A stretch of DNA of 64,000 bases from positions 1 through 64,000 of the forward strand of contig JAIXXZ010000074.1 in NCBI GenBank assembly GCA_027490465.1, in the 5' to 3' direction. The stretch's first letter is position 1. Every line of letters starts with the position of its first letter. Below the pieces are notes generated by a model, which was not told where the DNA came from, did not search any database, and worked only from the letters and a program-made list of their open reading frames with translations. Origin of the DNA: Oxalobacteraceae bacterium. Its GTDB lineage: Bacteria > Pseudomonadota > Gammaproteobacteria > Burkholderiales > Burkholderiaceae_D. The translations under genes were made by a program, and so were the position numbers. Positions 62,770 to 64,000 of the stretch are shown here, piece by piece.

Positions 62770-63366
62770 ATGTCCATGCCACGCACAGCAGAAGTCGTTC
62801 GCGACACCAGCGAGACCCAGATCCGGGTCGCGATCAATATCGACGGTACCGGTCAGCAAAAGCTCAATACCGGCGTACCCTTCCTCGACCACATGCTGGA
62901 TCAGATTGCACGTCATGGCCTGATCGACCTCGACATTGAGGCCAAGGGTGATCTGCACATTGATGCCCACCATACGGTGGAAGACGTCGGTATCACACTG
63001 GGGCAGGCCTTTGCCCGCGCCATGGGTGATAAAAAAGGCATACGCCGCTATGGTCACTCGTACGTGCCACTGGACGAAGCGCTGTCGCGGGTCGTGATCG
63101 ATTTCTCCGGCCGTCCCGGGCTCGAATTTCATGTGCCTTTCAAGCGCTCCATGATTGGTTCTTTCGACGTCGACCTCACCCATGAGTTTTTTCAGGGTTT
63201 CGTCAATCATGCACTCGTGACGCTGCACATCGACAATCTGCGCGGCGAGAATGCGCACCACCAGTGCGAAACGGTGTTCAAGGCATTCGGCCGGGCCCTG
63301 CGCATGGCGGCCGAGCTGGATCCGCGCGCGGCCGGTACCATTCCTTCCACCAAGGGCAGTCTCTGA
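62770..63366 (+). CDS. hisB: Imidazoleglycerol-phosphate dehydratase
   Basis: HisB dehydrates imidazole glycerol phosphate. I start at 62770 ([18 protein letters not shown], 198 residues); a start two codons later is possible, and the track start lies inside hisC. It is the monofunctional IGPD form without the N-terminal histidinol-phosphatase domain of E. coli HisB. Metal-binding His/Glu motifs are in [34 protein letters not shown] and [18 protein letters not shown]. Confidence 0.96.
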   Translation: MSMPRTAEVVRDTSETQIRVAINIDGTGQQKLNTGVPFLDHMLDQIARHGLIDLDIEAKGDLHIDAHHTVEDVGITLGQAFARAMGDKKGIRRYGHSYVPLDEALSRVVIDFSGRPGLEFHVPFKRSMIGSFDVDLTHEFFQGFVNHALVTLHIDNLRGENAHHQCETVFKAFGRALRMAAELDPRAAGTIPSTKGSL

Positions 63367-63421
63367 CCGATGTCAGCCGCAGTCTTTGCGGCTCCAGAAC
63401 ACGCCAGTCCGCACCAAAGCC

Positions 63422-64000
63422 ATGAATAGAATCGTCGTCGTCGATTACGGTATGGGGAATCTTCGCTCGGTGGCCCAGGCCTTAATGCATGTGGCACCCG
63501 AGTCTGAGGTTCGCATCTCCGGCGATCCCGAGGTACTTCGCCAGGCCGATCGTGTCGTCCTGCCAGGGCAGGGTGCGATGCCCGACTGCATGCGCTCCCT
63601 GCGTGAATCCGGTCTGCTCGACGCGCTAATGGAGGCAGCCAGAAACAAGCCGCTGTTTGGCGTGTGCGTGGGTGAGCAAATGCTGTTTGATGCGAGCGAA
63701 GAAGGCGATGCCAGCTGCCTTGGGCTCATGCCCGGCAAGGTCGTGCGTTTTCAGCTGGAAGATCAGCTGCAGCCGGATGGCTCGCGCTTCAAAGTGCCGC
63801 AGATGGGTTGGAACAGCGTACAAATCAGGCAGCACCATCCCCTGTGGGATGGCGTGGCCGACAACAGCTACTTTTATTTCGTGCACAGCTACTACGCGGC
63901 ACCGGGAAACCCGTCACATGTGCTTGCCGAGAGTGTGTACGGTGCCCCATTTTGTTGCGTTGCAGGAAGGGATAATATTTTTGCGACCCAATTTCACCCT
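63422..64000 (+). CDS. hisH: Imidazole glycerol phosphate synthase glutaminase subunit HisH (partial, runs off the window)
   Basis: This frame is open to the window edge and so is missing from the ORF track. From the ATG at 63422 it gives 193 residues, [20 protein letters not shown] and onward. HisH releases ammonia from glutamine for HisF. The class I amidotransferase nucleophile is in [13 protein letters not shown], the oxyanion Gly region in [12 protein letters not shown], and the catalytic His in ATQFHP at the very end; the Glu that follows is outside. It lies 55 bases after hisB. Confidence 0.95.
   Translation, partial: MNRIVVVDYGMGNLRSVAQALMHVAPESEVRISGDPEVLRQADRVVLPGQGAMPDCMRSLRESGLLDALMEAARNKPLFGVCVGEQMLFDASEEGDASCLGLMPGKVVRFQLEDQLQPDGSRFKVPQMGWNSVQIRQHHPLWDGVADNSYFYFVHSYYAAPGNPSHVLAESVYGAPFCCVAGRDNIFATQFHP

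Overview
The window is chromosomal DNA of a betaproteobacterium, most likely order Burkholderiales and close to the Oxalobacteraceae. This rests on gene content and order rather than any database search: the spc/alpha ribosomal operons, System II (ResB/CcsB) cytochrome c maturation, lptM-lysA divergent from cyaY, pilMNOPQ-aroKB-dgt, gltBD followed by mla genes, and mlaFEDA-CB leading through ibaG-murA into the his operon. By eye the DNA is moderately GC-rich and evenly coding. I see no prophage, CRISPR array, tRNA, rRNA, plasmid backbone or defence island. Nearly all genes are housekeeping genes.

Layout: 1-6500 holds the end of the spc operon and the alpha operon (rplR to rplQ), with a terminator-like hairpin between rpsK and rpsD. 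6537-10334 holds a NodI/NodJ-like ABC exporter, cutA and dsbD. 10442-12350 holds hemB and engB on the minus strand, with a structured plus-strand RNA between them that I propose is 6S RNA. 12526-18421 is a redox block: cytochrome c4, resB, ccsB, msrP and msrQ. 18427-22870 holds lysA, the tiny lipoprotein gene lptM (absent from the ORF track), cyaY and mrcA. 23105-30946 is the type IV pilus assembly operon pilMNOPQ with aroK, aroB and dgt tightly coupled behind it. 30995-37861 (minus strand) holds a HIBYL-CoA hydrolase gene and the kdsD-kdsC-lptC-lptA-lptB-rpoN-hpf envelope/sigma-54 cluster. 37989-45810 holds a Kef-type antiporter, uvrA, an MFS transporter, ssb and a degenerate REP-associated transposase relative. 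45981-52199 is glutamate synthase (gltBD). 52343-58441 holds the Mla lipid-transport genes, an ABC-2 exporter pair and ibaG. 58441-64000 holds murA and hisGDCB plus a truncated hisH.

The less ordinary content lies between genes. Four full copies and one decayed copy of a ~132-135 bp repeat with imperfect ~18 bp terminal inverted repeats (a MITE-like family I do not recognise by name) sit at 20.4, 32.2, 40.0, 55.1 and 56.3 kb. One copy supplies the last codons and stop of mlaA, and another supplies the stop codon of mrcA. A strong -24/-12 (sigma-54 type) motif lies just upstream of kdsD, at the head of the cluster that contains rpoN itself. The transposase relative at 45.0 kb is an intact ORF but has lost both histidines of its HUH motif. 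None of this amounts to a clearly new multi-gene system. The repeat family, the sigma-54 site, the HUH-less RAYT and the 6S candidate are the items most worth checking.
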